From contig NZ_JAYJJW010000001.1 of assembly GCF_035481675.1 (NCBI RefSeq), forward strand, positions 1,488,001-1,552,000: a stretch of DNA of 64,000 nucleotides, in the 5' to 3' direction. Source of the DNA: Alteriqipengyuania_B sp035481675. Lineage in GTDB: Bacteria > Pseudomonadota > Alphaproteobacteria > Sphingomonadales > Sphingomonadaceae. Positions within the stretch are counted from its first letter, which is position 1. Every line of letters begins with the position of its first letter. Of this stretch, positions 8,013-17,125 are shown piece after piece. A model generated the notes under the pieces. That model worked only from the letters and a program-made list of their open reading frames with translations, was not told the origin of the DNA and did no database searches. Made by a program: the position numbers and the translations under genes.

Positions 8013-9112
8013 GCCCAGCCCACTTCGCTGAAGAAGATCGCGAAGAACGCGTCGAGCACGATGACGGCGAAGATGCCCTGTACCACGGCGGTGGTGGTGC
8101 GCAGGCCGACCTGTTCGGAATCGCCCTTCACCTGCATGCCCTGGTAGCAGCCGGTGAGCGCGATGATGAGGCCGAACAGCGGCGCCTTGATGAGGCCGAC
8201 CCACAGGTCGTAGGTCGGAACCACTTCCTGCACGCGGGAAAGGAAAGTGGCGAAGGGGATGCCCAGCGTCAGCGAGGACACGAATGCGCCGCCGATGATC
8301 GCCATCACGCTGGCGTAAAAACCGAGCAGCGGCATCATGAACACGATGGCAAGGATGCGCGGCACAACCAGCGCTTCCATCGGCGAAATGCCGATCGTGC
8401 GCATCGCGTCGACTTCCTCGGTCAGCTGCATCGTGCCGATCTGCGCGGCAAAGGCGCTGCCGGAACGGCCCGCGACCATGATCGCGGTCATCAGCACGCC
8501 CAGTTCGCGCAGACACAGCCTGCCGGTAAGGTTGATGGTGTAGATTTCCGCGCCGAACTGGCGCAGTTGCACCGCGCCCTGCTGCGCGACGACGATGCCG
8601 ATCAGGAAGCTCATCAACCCGACAATGCCGAGCGCGGAGACCCCGATCAGCTCCATCTGGCGAACCAGCGCCTTGCTGCGGAAACGGCTGGGGTGGCGGA
8701 TGACGGCGCCCAGCGCGGAAATCGCCGCACCGAAGAAGCCGACCATGTCGCGCGTGCCGTAGCCGAAATTGATGACCTTGTCGCCGGTTTCGCCCATCAC
8801 GCGCTGCATGACCGGGGCGCGTTCGGCGCGCACGTCGATTTCCTCACCCTCGTCGCTCTGCACCGCTTCGATCAGGCGGGTGGCGCGTTCGTCCGCGCCT
8901 TCGATCGATGCATCGTGCCGGGCGGCCACGGACCAGGCGAGATAGGCGCCGACCGTGTCGATCTCCTCCACGCCCGAAAGGTCCACGCGGCGCACCTCGC
9001 CGTCGAGCGCGCGGACCGACTGGTCCACCTCGCCCACCGTGCTGACCAGCCAGTTGCCTTCCAGCACCAGTGTGCCGTCGTCGTCCTGCCGGAAAAGTGC
9101 CCCGTCGCTCAT
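8009..9112 (-). CDS. mlaE: MlaE-type permease with N-terminal STAS domain
   Basis: A 367-aa two-domain protein. Residues 1 to about 95 look like a STAS domain (the EVRRVDLSGVEEIDTVGAYL part), which in E. coli is the separate protein MlaB. From about residue 120 there is a MlaE permease with five or six TM helices and the conserved AGRSGSAFAAQIGTMQ and EEVDAMRTIGISPMEALVVPR elements (given as fragments). The fusion is a known alphaproteobacterial form. No gene for the periplasmic carrier MlaC or for MlaA is seen next to it. Confidence 0.9.
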   Translation of the reverse strand: MSDGALFRQDDDGTLVLEGNWLVSTVGEVDQSVRALDGEVRRVDLSGVEEIDTVGAYLAWSVAARHDASIEGADERATRLIEAVQSDEGEEIDVRAERAPVMQRVMGETGDKVINFGYGTRDMVGFFGAAISALGAVIRHPSRFRSKALVRQMELIGVSALGIVGLMSFLIGIVVAQQGAVQLRQFGAEIYTINLTGRLCLRELGVLMTAIMVAGRSGSAFAAQIGTMQLTEEVDAMRTIGISPMEALVVPRILAIVFMMPLLGFYASVMAIIGGAFVSSLTLGIPFATFLSRVQEVVPTYDLWVGLIKAPLFGLIIALTGCYQGMQVKGDSEQVGLRTTTAVVQGIFAVIVLDAFFAIFFSEVGWA

Positions 9113-9143
9113 CGCGGGCGCTTATGCGGGGTTTCGCAGGGCC

Positions 9144-9173
9144 TTACAAGCGTTTGCACGGGCCCGCTTGTAA
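9144..9173. promoter_or_regulatory. 9-bp inverted repeat between mlaE and valS
   Basis: TTACAAGCG (9144-9152) and CGCTTGTAA (9165-9173) are perfect complements separated by 12 bases, in the 91-base gap between the divergent mlaE and valS starts. It could be an operator for either gene or a leader hairpin. It has no T-tract, so it is not a terminator. Confidence 0.4.
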
Positions 9174-9203
9174 TGGCGCAGGGCCGCTGGCAATGCCGCC
9201 TGC

Positions 9204-11972
9204 ATGACGAGCGAAAAGAATACCGCATCCGGCAACACCCTCGCCACCACCTTCGATCCGGCGGAGATCGAGGCCCGCTGGTACGCGCACTGGGAAGAAA
9301 ACGGCCTGTTCCGCCCGGAACGGCCCGATGCCGAGCCATTCACAATCATGCTTCCGCCGCCGAATGTGACGGGCAGCCTGCATATCGGCCACGCGCTCGA
9401 CCACACTTTGATGGATATCGTGACCCGCTACGAACGCTTGCGTGGCAAGGACGCGCTGTTCCTGCCCGGAATGGACCATGCGGGTATCGCGACACAAATG
9501 GTCGTGGAACGGCAGTTGGAAGCGAAACAGGATAAGCGGACGAACTACAGCCGCGAGGAATTCGTCGACAAGGTCTGGGACTGGAAGGCGGAAAGTGGCG
9601 GTATGATCCTCGACCAGATGCGTCGGCTCGGCGAATCCGTGGCGTGGGACCAAGAAGCGTTCACCATGAGCGACCATTTCACCAAGGCCGTGCTGAAAAC
9701 CTTCGTCGACCTATACAACGACGGCCTCATCTACCGCGACAAGCGGCTGGTGAACTGGGACCCAAAGCTGAAAACCGCGATCAGCGACCTGGAGGTCGAA
9801 ACGCAGGACGTCGCCGGGCATTTCTGGCACTTCAAGTACCCGCTCGAAGACGGTGTGACCCTGGCGAACGGGCAGGATTACATCGAGGTCGCCACCACCC
9901 GCCCCGAAACGATTCTGGCCGACATGGCGGTTGCCGTCCACCCGACCGACGAACGCTATGCTAGGGTCGTCGGCAAGCACGTGGTCCTGCCGCTGACGGG
10001 CCGCCGCGTACCGATCGTGGCGGACGAGCATGCCGACCCAGAACTTGGCAGCGGCGCGGTGAAGATCACGCCGGGGCACGATTTCAACGACTTCGAGGTC
10101 GGCAAGCGCGCGGGCTTCCAGCCGGCCGACATGCTCAACATGCTCGATGCCGAAGCGAACGTCTGCCAGACGGCCGACGGGCTGGTGCCGGACGAATTCA
10201 TCGGCCTGCACCGCTTCCGCAACATCCACCTTGCCGGCGAAAGCAAGGGCGCGCGCGAGCTCGTGGTCCAGCGGATGAAGGAACAGGGCTACCTGATCCC
10301 GCACATCGCGAAGACGAAGAAGGGCGAGGAGCAGGAACTCGACGCCGAGCCGCGCACCATCGCCACCCCCTTCGGCGACCGCGGCGGCGTGGTCATCGAA
10401 CCGTGGCTGACCGACCAGTGGTACGTCGATGCGGCGAAGCTGGCGGTTAAACCCATCGAGGCGGTGAAGACCGGCGCGGTCGAGATCGTCCCGAAAAGCT
10501 GGGAGAAGACCTTCTTCAACTGGATGGAGAACATCCAGCCGTGGTGTGTGTCTCGCCAGCTTTGGTGGGGCCACCGGATCCCGGCGTGGTACGATGGTGA
10601 TGGCAACGTGTTCGTCGCCGAAACCGAAGATGAAGCGCAGGCGTTCGCCGGGTCAGGCGTGGAACTGACGCGCGACGACGACGTCCTCGACACGTGGTTC
10701 TCCTCCGCCCTGTGGCCCTTCGCCACCCTCGGCTGGCCGGAACGGACGGACCTGCTCGCCAAACACTACCCCAACGACCTGCTGGTTTCCGGCTTCGACA
10801 TCCTGTTTTTCTGGGATGCGCGGATGATGATGATGGGGCGCTACCTGACCGGGCAGGACCCGTGGCCGCGCCTCTACCTGCACGGGCTGGTGCGCGCCGC
10901 CGACGGGTCCAAGATGTCGAAGTCGAAAGGCAACGTGGTCGATCCGCTCGGCCTGATCGACACGTACGGCGCCGATGCGCTGCGTTTCTTCATGGCGGCA
11001 ATGGAAAGCCAGGGCCGCGACATCAAGATGGATGACAAGCGGGTGGAGGGTTATCGCAACTTCGCCACCAAGCTGTGGAACGCGACGCGTTTCTGCCAGT
11101 CGAACGGCATCGGCGCGAGCGAGACCATCGCCGCGCCTGAAGCGAAGCTGGCCGCCAACCAGTGGATCATCGGCGAGGTCGCAAAGACGGTCGAGGTGCT
11201 GGAAGCGGCGATGGCCGACCTTAGGTTCGATGCGGCGGCCAACACGATCTACCACTTCACGTGGGACCGGTTCTGCGACTGGTATCTCGAGCTTATCAAG
11301 CCGGTCTTCGCGGACGGCGCGAGCGAGGCAGCGGCGGCGGAAACCCGCGCCGTCGCCGGCTGGGCGCTCGACCAGATCCTCGTCATGCTGCACCCCTTCA
11401 TGCCCTTCATCACCGAGGAGCTGTGGTCCAAGCAGGGGGACCGGGCGAACTATCCGCTCATCACCGCCAAGTGGCCGGAGCCGCAGGCATCGGTGAACCC
11501 GCAGGCGGTCGCGGCGATCGACTGGGTCATTACCCTGACCACGGCGACCCGGGGTGCGCGCAACGAACTGGGCATTTCGCCGGGCGAGAAGCTGGCGGCC
11601 TTTATCGCCAGCCCCTCCCCGGTCGCGGCGGGCGTGATCGAGCGCAGCAGCGCCGCGATCGAGCGGCTGGCGCGGCTTACCCCCGTCACCGTGGGCGAGG
11701 CGCCCGCAGGCCCCGCGATGCAGGTCATCGCGGGCGACGATGTTGTCATCGTGCCGCTCGACGGCGTGATCGATATCGAGGCAGAACGCAGCCGCTTGTC
11801 GAAAGCGCGGGAAGCCTCCGCCAAGGAAGCGAAATCGCTCGAAGGCCGGCTCGGCAACGCAAACTTCGTCGAGCGCGCCAAGCCGGAAGCCGTCGAAAAG
11901 GCGCGCGCCGACCTCGCCCACCACACCGCCGAGGTCGAACGGATCGACGCGGCACTCGCGCGGCTGGGATAA
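9204..11972 (+). CDS. valS: Valyl-tRNA synthetase
   Basis: A 922-aa class I aminoacyl-tRNA synthetase that charges tRNA-Val. The HIGH motif is at residues 60-63, after PPPNVTGSL; the editing domain contains TTRPET; KMSKS is at 570-574. The anticodon-binding domain follows, and the C-terminus is an arginine/alanine-rich coiled coil, the usual ValS tail. Length is near the normal 880-950. The ATG at 9204 follows a gap of 91 bases from mlaE, with no gene-specific T-box (not expected in this group). Confidence 0.97.
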   Translation: MTSEKNTASGNTLATTFDPAEIEARWYAHWEENGLFRPERPDAEPFTIMLPPPNVTGSLHIGHALDHTLMDIVTRYERLRGKDALFLPGMDHAGIATQMVVERQLEAKQDKRTNYSREEFVDKVWDWKAESGGMILDQMRRLGESVAWDQEAFTMSDHFTKAVLKTFVDLYNDGLIYRDKRLVNWDPKLKTAISDLEVETQDVAGHFWHFKYPLEDGVTLANGQDYIEVATTRPETILADMAVAVHPTDERYARVVGKHVVLPLTGRRVPIVADEHADPELGSGAVKITPGHDFNDFEVGKRAGFQPADMLNMLDAEANVCQTADGLVPDEFIGLHRFRNIHLAGESKGARELVVQRMKEQGYLIPHIAKTKKGEEQELDAEPRTIATPFGDRGGVVIEPWLTDQWYVDAAKLAVKPIEAVKTGAVEIVPKSWEKTFFNWMENIQPWCVSRQLWWGHRIPAWYDGDGNVFVAETEDEAQAFAGSGVELTRDDDVLDTWFSSALWPFATLGWPERTDLLAKHYPNDLLVSGFDILFFWDARMMMMGRYLTGQDPWPRLYLHGLVRAADGSKMSKSKGNVVDPLGLIDTYGADALRFFMAAMESQGRDIKMDDKRVEGYRNFATKLWNATRFCQSNGIGASETIAAPEAKLAANQWIIGEVAKTVEVLEAAMADLRFDAAANTIYHFTWDRFCDWYLELIKPVFADGASEAAAAETRAVAGWALDQILVMLHPFMPFITEELWSKQGDRANYPLITAKWPEPQASVNPQAVAAIDWVITLTTATRGARNELGISPGEKLAAFIASPSPVAAGVIERSSAAIERLARLTPVTVGEAPAGPAMQVIAGDDVVIVPLDGVIDIEAERSRLSKAREASAKEAKSLEGRLGNANFVERAKPEAVEKARADLAHHTAEVERIDAALARLG

Positions 11973-11979
11973 CAGGCGC

Positions 11980-12717
11980 GTGAAGCTCGTCCTCGCCGCG
12001 ATGGAGGCCGGTGGCGGGCCGGAGATCTTCGCCGCGTTGCAGGGCGAAGGGGCGAGCATGGGGCGGCCCGTCGCCTTCGTCCGCCTGTCGCGCTGCAACC
12101 TTGCCTGCGTGTGGTGCGACACGCCGTACACCTGGCATTTCGAAGGCGACGAACGCCCGCACGAAAGCGGGGAGGAATGGCCGCGCAAGCCCAACCAGGT
12201 GACGCTGGATGTCGCCGATGTGGCGGAGCGTATTCTGGCGCTGGGGCAGGACCGGCTCGTCATAACGGGCGGCGAACCGCTGCTTCAGGGCGCGGCGCTG
12301 GCAGAACTGGTCGCCCTGCTGCCCGACATGACGCTGGAGATCGAGACCAACGGCACCACCACCGCGCCGCCGCCGCTCGACATTCGCATCGACCAGTACA
12401 ACGTCAGCCCCAAGCTCGCCCACAGCGGCAACCCGCGCGAGCTGGCGCTGGTCGCCGAGCGGCTGGACGCCTACGCCACCGATCCGCGCGCCTTCTTCAA
12501 GTTCGTGATCCAGCGCGAGGAGGACCTTGATGAGGTGCTGGCGCTGAAGGAACGCTATCGGTTCCCGAACGAACGCACGTTCCTGATGCCCGAAGGCACC
12601 AGCAGCGAAATGCTGCGCTGGCGCGCCACCTGGCTGGAGCAGCTGTGCCTGAAACACGGTTTGCGCTTCAGCGACCGGCTGCACATCCATATCCACGGCG
12701 ACACGCGGGGGACCTGA
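11980..12717 (+). CDS. queE: 7-carboxy-7-deazaguanine synthase QueE
   Basis: A 245-aa radical-SAM enzyme of the queuosine pathway, which contracts 6-carboxytetrahydropterin to CDG. It has the iron-sulfur cluster motif C-x3-C-x2-C (SRCNLACVWCD, Cys39/43/46) and the SAM-binding ITGGEPLLQ. The IFAALQGEG start and the HIHGDTRGT C-terminus are also typical. I use the GTG at 11980, 7 bases after valS; an ATG at 12001 is possible but would remove the first strand of the domain. No other que genes are in the window. Confidence 0.92.
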   Translation: MKLVLAAMEAGGGPEIFAALQGEGASMGRPVAFVRLSRCNLACVWCDTPYTWHFEGDERPHESGEEWPRKPNQVTLDVADVAERILALGQDRLVITGGEPLLQGAALAELVALLPDMTLEIETNGTTTAPPPLDIRIDQYNVSPKLAHSGNPRELALVAERLDAYATDPRAFFKFVIQREEDLDEVLALKERYRFPNERTFLMPEGTSSEMLRWRATWLEQLCLKHGLRFSDRLHIHIHGDTRGT

Positions 12718-12718
12718 G

Positions 12719-13426
12719 GTGAAACGCGCGGTCATCGCGCTCGGCATCATATGGGTGGCGGCGCTGCACGGGATTGCGGCGTTGGCCTTCTTCGCGCCGC
12801 ACCTGCTGCCGGACCAGAGCTGGCGCCTCGGCCTCAATCCGCCGGAGCCGACCGCCTATGTGGCGGAGCGGCATCGCTATCTCGTCAACCTTGACGCGCA
12901 GGGCGAACCGGGCGGTATCGTGCTGATCGGCACAAGCCACCTGGAGGGCATGGACCCTGCCCTCCTCGGCCGGCCGGTCCGCAATTACGCGATCGGCACC
13001 GACACTTTGCGCAATATCGCCGCGCGGGTGGGCGACTATCGCAAGCTGGGCAGTGCGCGCGCCATCGTGCTGCATGGTGGCTACAACGATATCAAGTACC
13101 GCAATGTCGATGCGATCGTGGCGGACTACGGCGCGGTCCTGGCTGCCCTGCCGCCGGAAACACCGATCGTTTCGCTACCGTTGCTACCCGTCGCGGACGA
13201 GGGACTACGCTCCACAATTACCGGCATCAATGCGGGCATCGCGCAGCGGTGCGAGGCCGATGCGCGCTGCACCTTCGTGGATGTGACGGAAAGGTTGGTC
13301 GATGCCGATGGCGGCCTGTCGCCGGCGCTGGAGCGCGGCGACGGAGTGCACCTCAACCGTGCAGGATACCGTGCGCTGGCAGCCGAATTACGACCTGCAC
13401 TTGAGGCGCCGGCCCCGCGGCAATAG
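12719..13426 (+). CDS. SGNH/GDSL-type hydrolase, membrane-anchored or secreted
   Basis: A 235-aa protein starting with GTG at 12719, directly after queE. It has an N-terminal hydrophobic helix (about residues 5-26), so it acts in the periplasm or is tethered there. The rest shows SGNH blocks: GTSHLEGM (nucleophile Ser, the GDS variant), GGYND with the oxyanion Asn, and DGVHLNRAGY with the Asp-His pair. These enzymes hydrolyse esters or remove acetyl groups from sugars. The exact substrate is not readable. It ends convergently 3 bases from the HerA-like gene. Confidence 0.8.
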   Translation: MKRAVIALGIIWVAALHGIAALAFFAPHLLPDQSWRLGLNPPEPTAYVAERHRYLVNLDAQGEPGGIVLIGTSHLEGMDPALLGRPVRNYAIGTDTLRNIAARVGDYRKLGSARAIVLHGGYNDIKYRNVDAIVADYGAVLAALPPETPIVSLPLLPVADEGLRSTITGINAGIAQRCEADARCTFVDVTERLVDADGGLSPALERGDGVHLNRAGYRALAAELRPALEAPAPRQ

Positions 13427-13429
13427 CGC

Positions 13430-15274
13430 CTACTTGCCCTGGCTGCGCCAGCGGTCGACCGTGCGGATGACGAGGTCTTCCTCGCCGCCCGACTTGCTCC
13501 ACAGATCGACGAAGCTGGGATCGTCGGACGCCGGGCGCTTCACTTCTTCGAGATTGTCGAAGCTGACGCGGATCGGGATCGACACGCCTTCGCCGCAGAT
13601 AATGCATTCGCGGTTGCGCAGCGCCGGGATCGAATCGAGGAATCCGCGGCTGCCTTCCGGCATGGCGGCGCGCACGAAATCCTGGTCGCGGTCGTTGTTC
13701 AGGCGCATAGAGATGATCGTGCCGCACTGCGACAGCACGCCTTCGGCAAGGTCGGAGGGGCGCTGGGTGATGAGGCCCAGGCTGATGCCGTACTTGCGGC
13801 CTTCCTTGGCGATGCGGCTGAGGATCGTGCCGACGGAGGAACCGTCCGCGTTCTTCTCGTTCGGCACGTAGCGGTGGGCTTCCTCGCACACGAGCAGGAT
13901 GGGCTTGGTCGCCTCGTTCCGGCCCCAGATCGCGAAGTCGAACACCAGGCGGCTGAGCACTGCGACCACCGTACTGGTGATGTCCGACGGCACGCCCGAC
14001 ACGTCGATGATGGAAATCGGCTTGCCGTCCGAAGGCATGCGGAAGATCTTCGAAATGAAGTCCGCCATCGTGTCGCCCACCAGCATGCCGGAGAACATGA
14101 ACTGGTAACGCGGATCGGCCTTCAGCTCGTCGATCTTGGTCTTGATGCGCATGAACGGGGCGGAGCTGGACGCCTTGTCGAGCTTGCCCATCTCGTCCTG
14201 GATGATGCCGGTCAGGTCGCTGAGAAGGTACGGGATCGGCGAATCCACCGTGATCTTGCCGAGCTGTTCGGCCAGCCGGTTCTTCGACCGCGCCTTCAGC
14301 AGGCACTTGGCGAGGATGTCGCTGTCTTCCTGGAACTCCTTGCCCTCGGTCGACAGCAGGACTTCGCAATGTTCCTCGAAATTGAGCAGCCAGTACGGCA
14401 TCTGGAGGTTGTCGACGTCGAAGATCACGCCCGTGTTGCGGAAGGCCGCCGAATATTCGCCGTGCGGATCGATCATCACGATGTGGCCTTCGGGCGCGGC
14501 ATCGCAGATCTTGTGCAGGATCAGCGCAGCGCTGGTCGACTTACCGGTACCGGTCGAACCCAGCAGCGCGAAGTGCTTGCCGAGCATGGCATCGATATAG
14601 ATGCCGGCGCGGATATCCTTGGTAGGATAGACGGTACCGACGCGGATCGAGCTGCGCCCGTCGGAGGCGTAGATCTGCTTGAGGTCGGCCGTGGTGGCGG
14701 GATAGACCATCGCGCCGGGGATCGGGTAGCGGGTCACGCCGCGGCGGAAGCCATGGATGCGCCCGGTCAGCTTTTCTTCCTGCCCTTCACCGAGGAAATC
14801 GATGCCGGCGATGATCCCGCCGCCCTGGCGCCGGTCCTGCCGCTGGTCGCGCACGTTGGCGAGCAGCCAGCCGTCGGCGGCGCGGATCTTGACCTGGCTA
14901 CCCACCTGACCGGCGAGCGCGATGGAGGGGTCGCCGTCCTTGGCGCATTCGTTGAGGCGCTTTGGGTCGAGCGCGATCTGCGAACCGGACCCGGCGATTT
15001 CGAGGACGACGCCGATGGGCGTCACATTGTCCGCCGGTTCGGCCTGGTCGACGCTTTTCGGTGCGGCAGCGGCAGGCGCAGGTTTGGCGGCAGGTTGCGC
15101 GGGCGCTTCCGCGCGGGCCGGTGCAGGCTGCGGCGCTTCGCCTGCAGGTGCCCGGCGGATCGCGGAACCCAGCCCACCCGCGGGCTGCGCGGCAGGTCGC
15201 CCGGTGTCGACATCCCCCGTGGGAGCGTTACCGTGCGCGGCGGGAGAAAAACGCTGGTGACCCATATCGGTCAT
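13430..15274 (-). CDS. HerA-like (DUF87) ATPase
   Basis: A 614-aa protein with a long Ala/Pro-rich, probably disordered N-terminus (first 80-90 residues), a HerA-type barrel domain, and a RecA-fold ATPase. Walker A is GSTGTGKST, Walker B is LLVCEEAH, and a QRPSDLAEGVLSQCGT segment is typical of the HerA/FtsK superfamily. Such hexameric motors translocate DNA, often with NurA or SIR2 nucleases, none of which is next to it here. I choose the start at 15274 because a strong AGGAAGG precedes it with good spacing; an upstream ATG at 15310 lacks one. Cellular role unknown. Confidence 0.82.
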   Translation of the reverse strand: MTDMGHQRFSPAAHGNAPTGDVDTGRPAAQPAGGLGSAIRRAPAGEAPQPAPARAEAPAQPAAKPAPAAAAPKSVDQAEPADNVTPIGVVLEIAGSGSQIALDPKRLNECAKDGDPSIALAGQVGSQVKIRAADGWLLANVRDQRQDRRQGGGIIAGIDFLGEGQEEKLTGRIHGFRRGVTRYPIPGAMVYPATTADLKQIYASDGRSSIRVGTVYPTKDIRAGIYIDAMLGKHFALLGSTGTGKSTSAALILHKICDAAPEGHIVMIDPHGEYSAAFRNTGVIFDVDNLQMPYWLLNFEEHCEVLLSTEGKEFQEDSDILAKCLLKARSKNRLAEQLGKITVDSPIPYLLSDLTGIIQDEMGKLDKASSSAPFMRIKTKIDELKADPRYQFMFSGMLVGDTMADFISKIFRMPSDGKPISIIDVSGVPSDITSTVVAVLSRLVFDFAIWGRNEATKPILLVCEEAHRYVPNEKNADGSSVGTILSRIAKEGRKYGISLGLITQRPSDLAEGVLSQCGTIISMRLNNDRDQDFVRAAMPEGSRGFLDSIPALRNRECIICGEGVSIPIRVSFDNLEEVKRPASDDPSFVDLWSKSGGEEDLVIRTVDRWRSQGK

Positions 15275-15375
15275 CGAAAAACCTTCCTGACGATTGCCCG
15301 TATTCGCCATCGGGTTACGGCGGGATTGGTTAAATTGGCGCTAAGATTTGGCGGCCTGCGGCGACCGCAAATCGC

Positions 15376-16128
15376 CTAGATGAATGCGAACAGGCGGCCC
15401 GCGATCCAGCCCAGCAGGATCGACAGGCAAATCGCCAGCAGCCCGTACCAGAACCCGCTGTCGAGCGCGAAAAGCTCCACATCCCGCTCGAACCCGGTCT
15501 TGCGCACCTCCACCTCCGACACGGCGGAGGCGAGGACGCGGCCGTCACGGATGGCGAAAGTCTCTGCCGTGTAAGTGCCGGCTGACACGTTCGACGGCAG
15601 CGGGATGCGCGCTTGGTAAAGTACGTCGTCGCTGATCGTAACGCCGCTCGCCTGCTCGAAAAACAGGCCCTGTTCGCTGCGCAAATCGACGAGTCCCGCG
15701 GCGAAGCGGGCCTGTTCTTCGGGGTCGATGGCGCCGACCGGCGACAGCTGCAGCCAGCGCAGGCCGAGCTCGTAGATCGCCGCCGTCTTGTCGTCGACAA
15801 TGGCCGGGATGGGGCGCGAGGATGCCACGGCGTAAAAGCTGGGGGCGGACCGGAATTCGGTAGAATCCGCATTCATCCACACGCCGAAGATGCGGTCCTT
15901 TTCGCGCAGGCGGATCGCCTCGGTCGGGCCTTTCAGGACCACGGCGATATCGTATTGCCCGCCGGCGCGGGTGCCGGCGGGATCGAGGATGGCGCCGAAG
16001 AGCAGCAGTTCGGTGCCGGTAAAGCCCTGCTGCAGCGCGACTTCGTGCTGGGAAACTTCGGGCACCAGGATCGGCTCGCGCTGGGCGGTGCACAGGACGA
16101 GCGCGAGGATGGCTAGCAGCAGCCTCAT
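15376..16128 (-). CDS. TIGR02186-family conserved membrane protein
   Basis: A 250-aa protein with an N-terminal signal sequence, a long periplasmic beta-rich domain (about residues 20-215) and one C-terminal transmembrane helix near 225-245. The layout and sequence fit the alphaproteobacterial TIGR02186 family of unknown function, which is almost always encoded with a TauE-type exporter, as here: the start overlaps the exporter's stop. It may be an accessory subunit of that exporter. Function inferred from linkage only. Confidence 0.78.
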   Translation of the reverse strand: MRLLLAILALVLCTAQREPILVPEVSQHEVALQQGFTGTELLLFGAILDPAGTRAGGQYDIAVVLKGPTEAIRLREKDRIFGVWMNADSTEFRSAPSFYAVASSRPIPAIVDDKTAAIYELGLRWLQLSPVGAIDPEEQARFAAGLVDLRSEQGLFFEQASGVTISDDVLYQARIPLPSNVSAGTYTAETFAIRDGRVLASAVSEVEVRKTGFERDVELFALDSGFWYGLLAICLSILLGWIAGRLFAFI

Positions 16129-17039
16129 AGCGGGTCGACCGTGTAGATGTCCGCCGGCGTCACACCAAGGTCGAACACCATCTTGAGGGCCAGCGCCAGG
16201 ACGATGGCGGCCAGCACCAGGCGCAGGATTTCGGGCTTCGCGCGCGAGGCGAACTTGGCGCCCAGCTGCGCGCCGGTGACCGATCCGAACAGCAGGATCG
16301 CGGCGAGCACGATGTCCACCGCCCGGGTGGTCAGCGCGTGCATCATCGTGGTCGCCATCGTCACGAACAGGATGACGAACAGCGAGGTGCCGACCACCAC
16401 GCCTGCGCTCATGCCGAGGATGTAAAGCATCGCCGGGACCATGATGAAGCCGCCGCCTACCCCCAGCAGCATCGTCAGAACGCCGACCAATATGCCCAGC
16501 ACCAGCGGGGCGATGGGCGAGATGTAGAGGCCGGAGGCATAGAAGCGCCAGCGGAACGGCAGGGTCGCCACCAGCGGGTGGTGCCGGCGGCGCGCCGCCT
16601 TGCGCCCCTCCCCCCCGCGCTGGCGGCGTAGCGCGTCCATCCCTTCGCGCGCCATCAGCGTGCCGATGCTGGTGAGCAGGATGACGTAGAGGATGTTGAT
16701 GACCGTATCGATCTGGCCGAGCGAGCGCAGGAAGTTGAACAGCAGCGCGCCGATCCCGGTGCCCAGCACGCCGCCCGCGACGGTGACGAGGCCCATCCGG
16801 TAATCGACCCCGCTGCGCCGCGTGTGGGCGAACACGCCGGAGACGCTGGCGCCGGTCACCTGGCTGGCAGCGGACGCGGCGGCCACGGTGGGCGGCACGC
16901 CATAGAAGATCAGCAGCGGGGTCGTCAGGAACCCGCCGCCCACGCCGAACATACCCGAAAGGATGCCGGTCACCCCGCCCAGCGCCAGGATCACCCAGCC
17001 GTTGACGGCGAGATTGGCGATGGGGAGGTAGATATCCAT
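16125..17039 (-). CDS. TauE/SafE-family sulfite/anion exporter
   Basis: A 304-aa membrane protein with eight or more predicted helices and two copies of the family repeat: GGVTGILSGMFGVGGGFLTTPLL near residue 25 (longer than shown here) and a LTMLLGVGGGFIMVPAML-like repeat near 205. The GVGGGF signature is typical of TauE/SafE exporters of sulfite, sulfoacetate and related anions. A basic loop near residue 150 divides the halves. It is followed at a 4-base overlap by the TIGR02186 gene, so the two form an operon. Substrate unknown. Confidence 0.86.
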   Translation of the reverse strand: MDIYLPIANLAVNGWVILALGGVTGILSGMFGVGGGFLTTPLLIFYGVPPTVAAASAASQVTGASVSGVFAHTRRSGVDYRMGLVTVAGGVLGTGIGALLFNFLRSLGQIDTVINILYVILLTSIGTLMAREGMDALRRQRGGEGRKAARRRHHPLVATLPFRWRFYASGLYISPIAPLVLGILVGVLTMLLGVGGGFIMVPAMLYILGMSAGVVVGTSLFVILFVTMATTMMHALTTRAVDIVLAAILLFGSVTGAQLGAKFASRAKPEILRLVLAAIVLALALKMVFDLGVTPADIYTVDPL

Positions 17040-17125
17040 GGGCCGCCCAGCCGTAACCGCCGCAGCCCGCTAACGGAAGCGGCGAAGCGCCTTTGTGAGC
17101 GGGTTTTCGCGCCTCGCCCGCCCGG

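Noticed and set aside
10653..12263. 536-aa open frame antisense to valS
   Set aside because: It lies fully over valS and queE, which are certain. It has an arginine-rich, unlike-protein composition.
13874..15379. 501-aa open frame antisense to the HerA-like ATPase
   Set aside because: The opposite strand has Walker motifs and family sequence; the antisense product has no recognisable domain or ribosome binding site.
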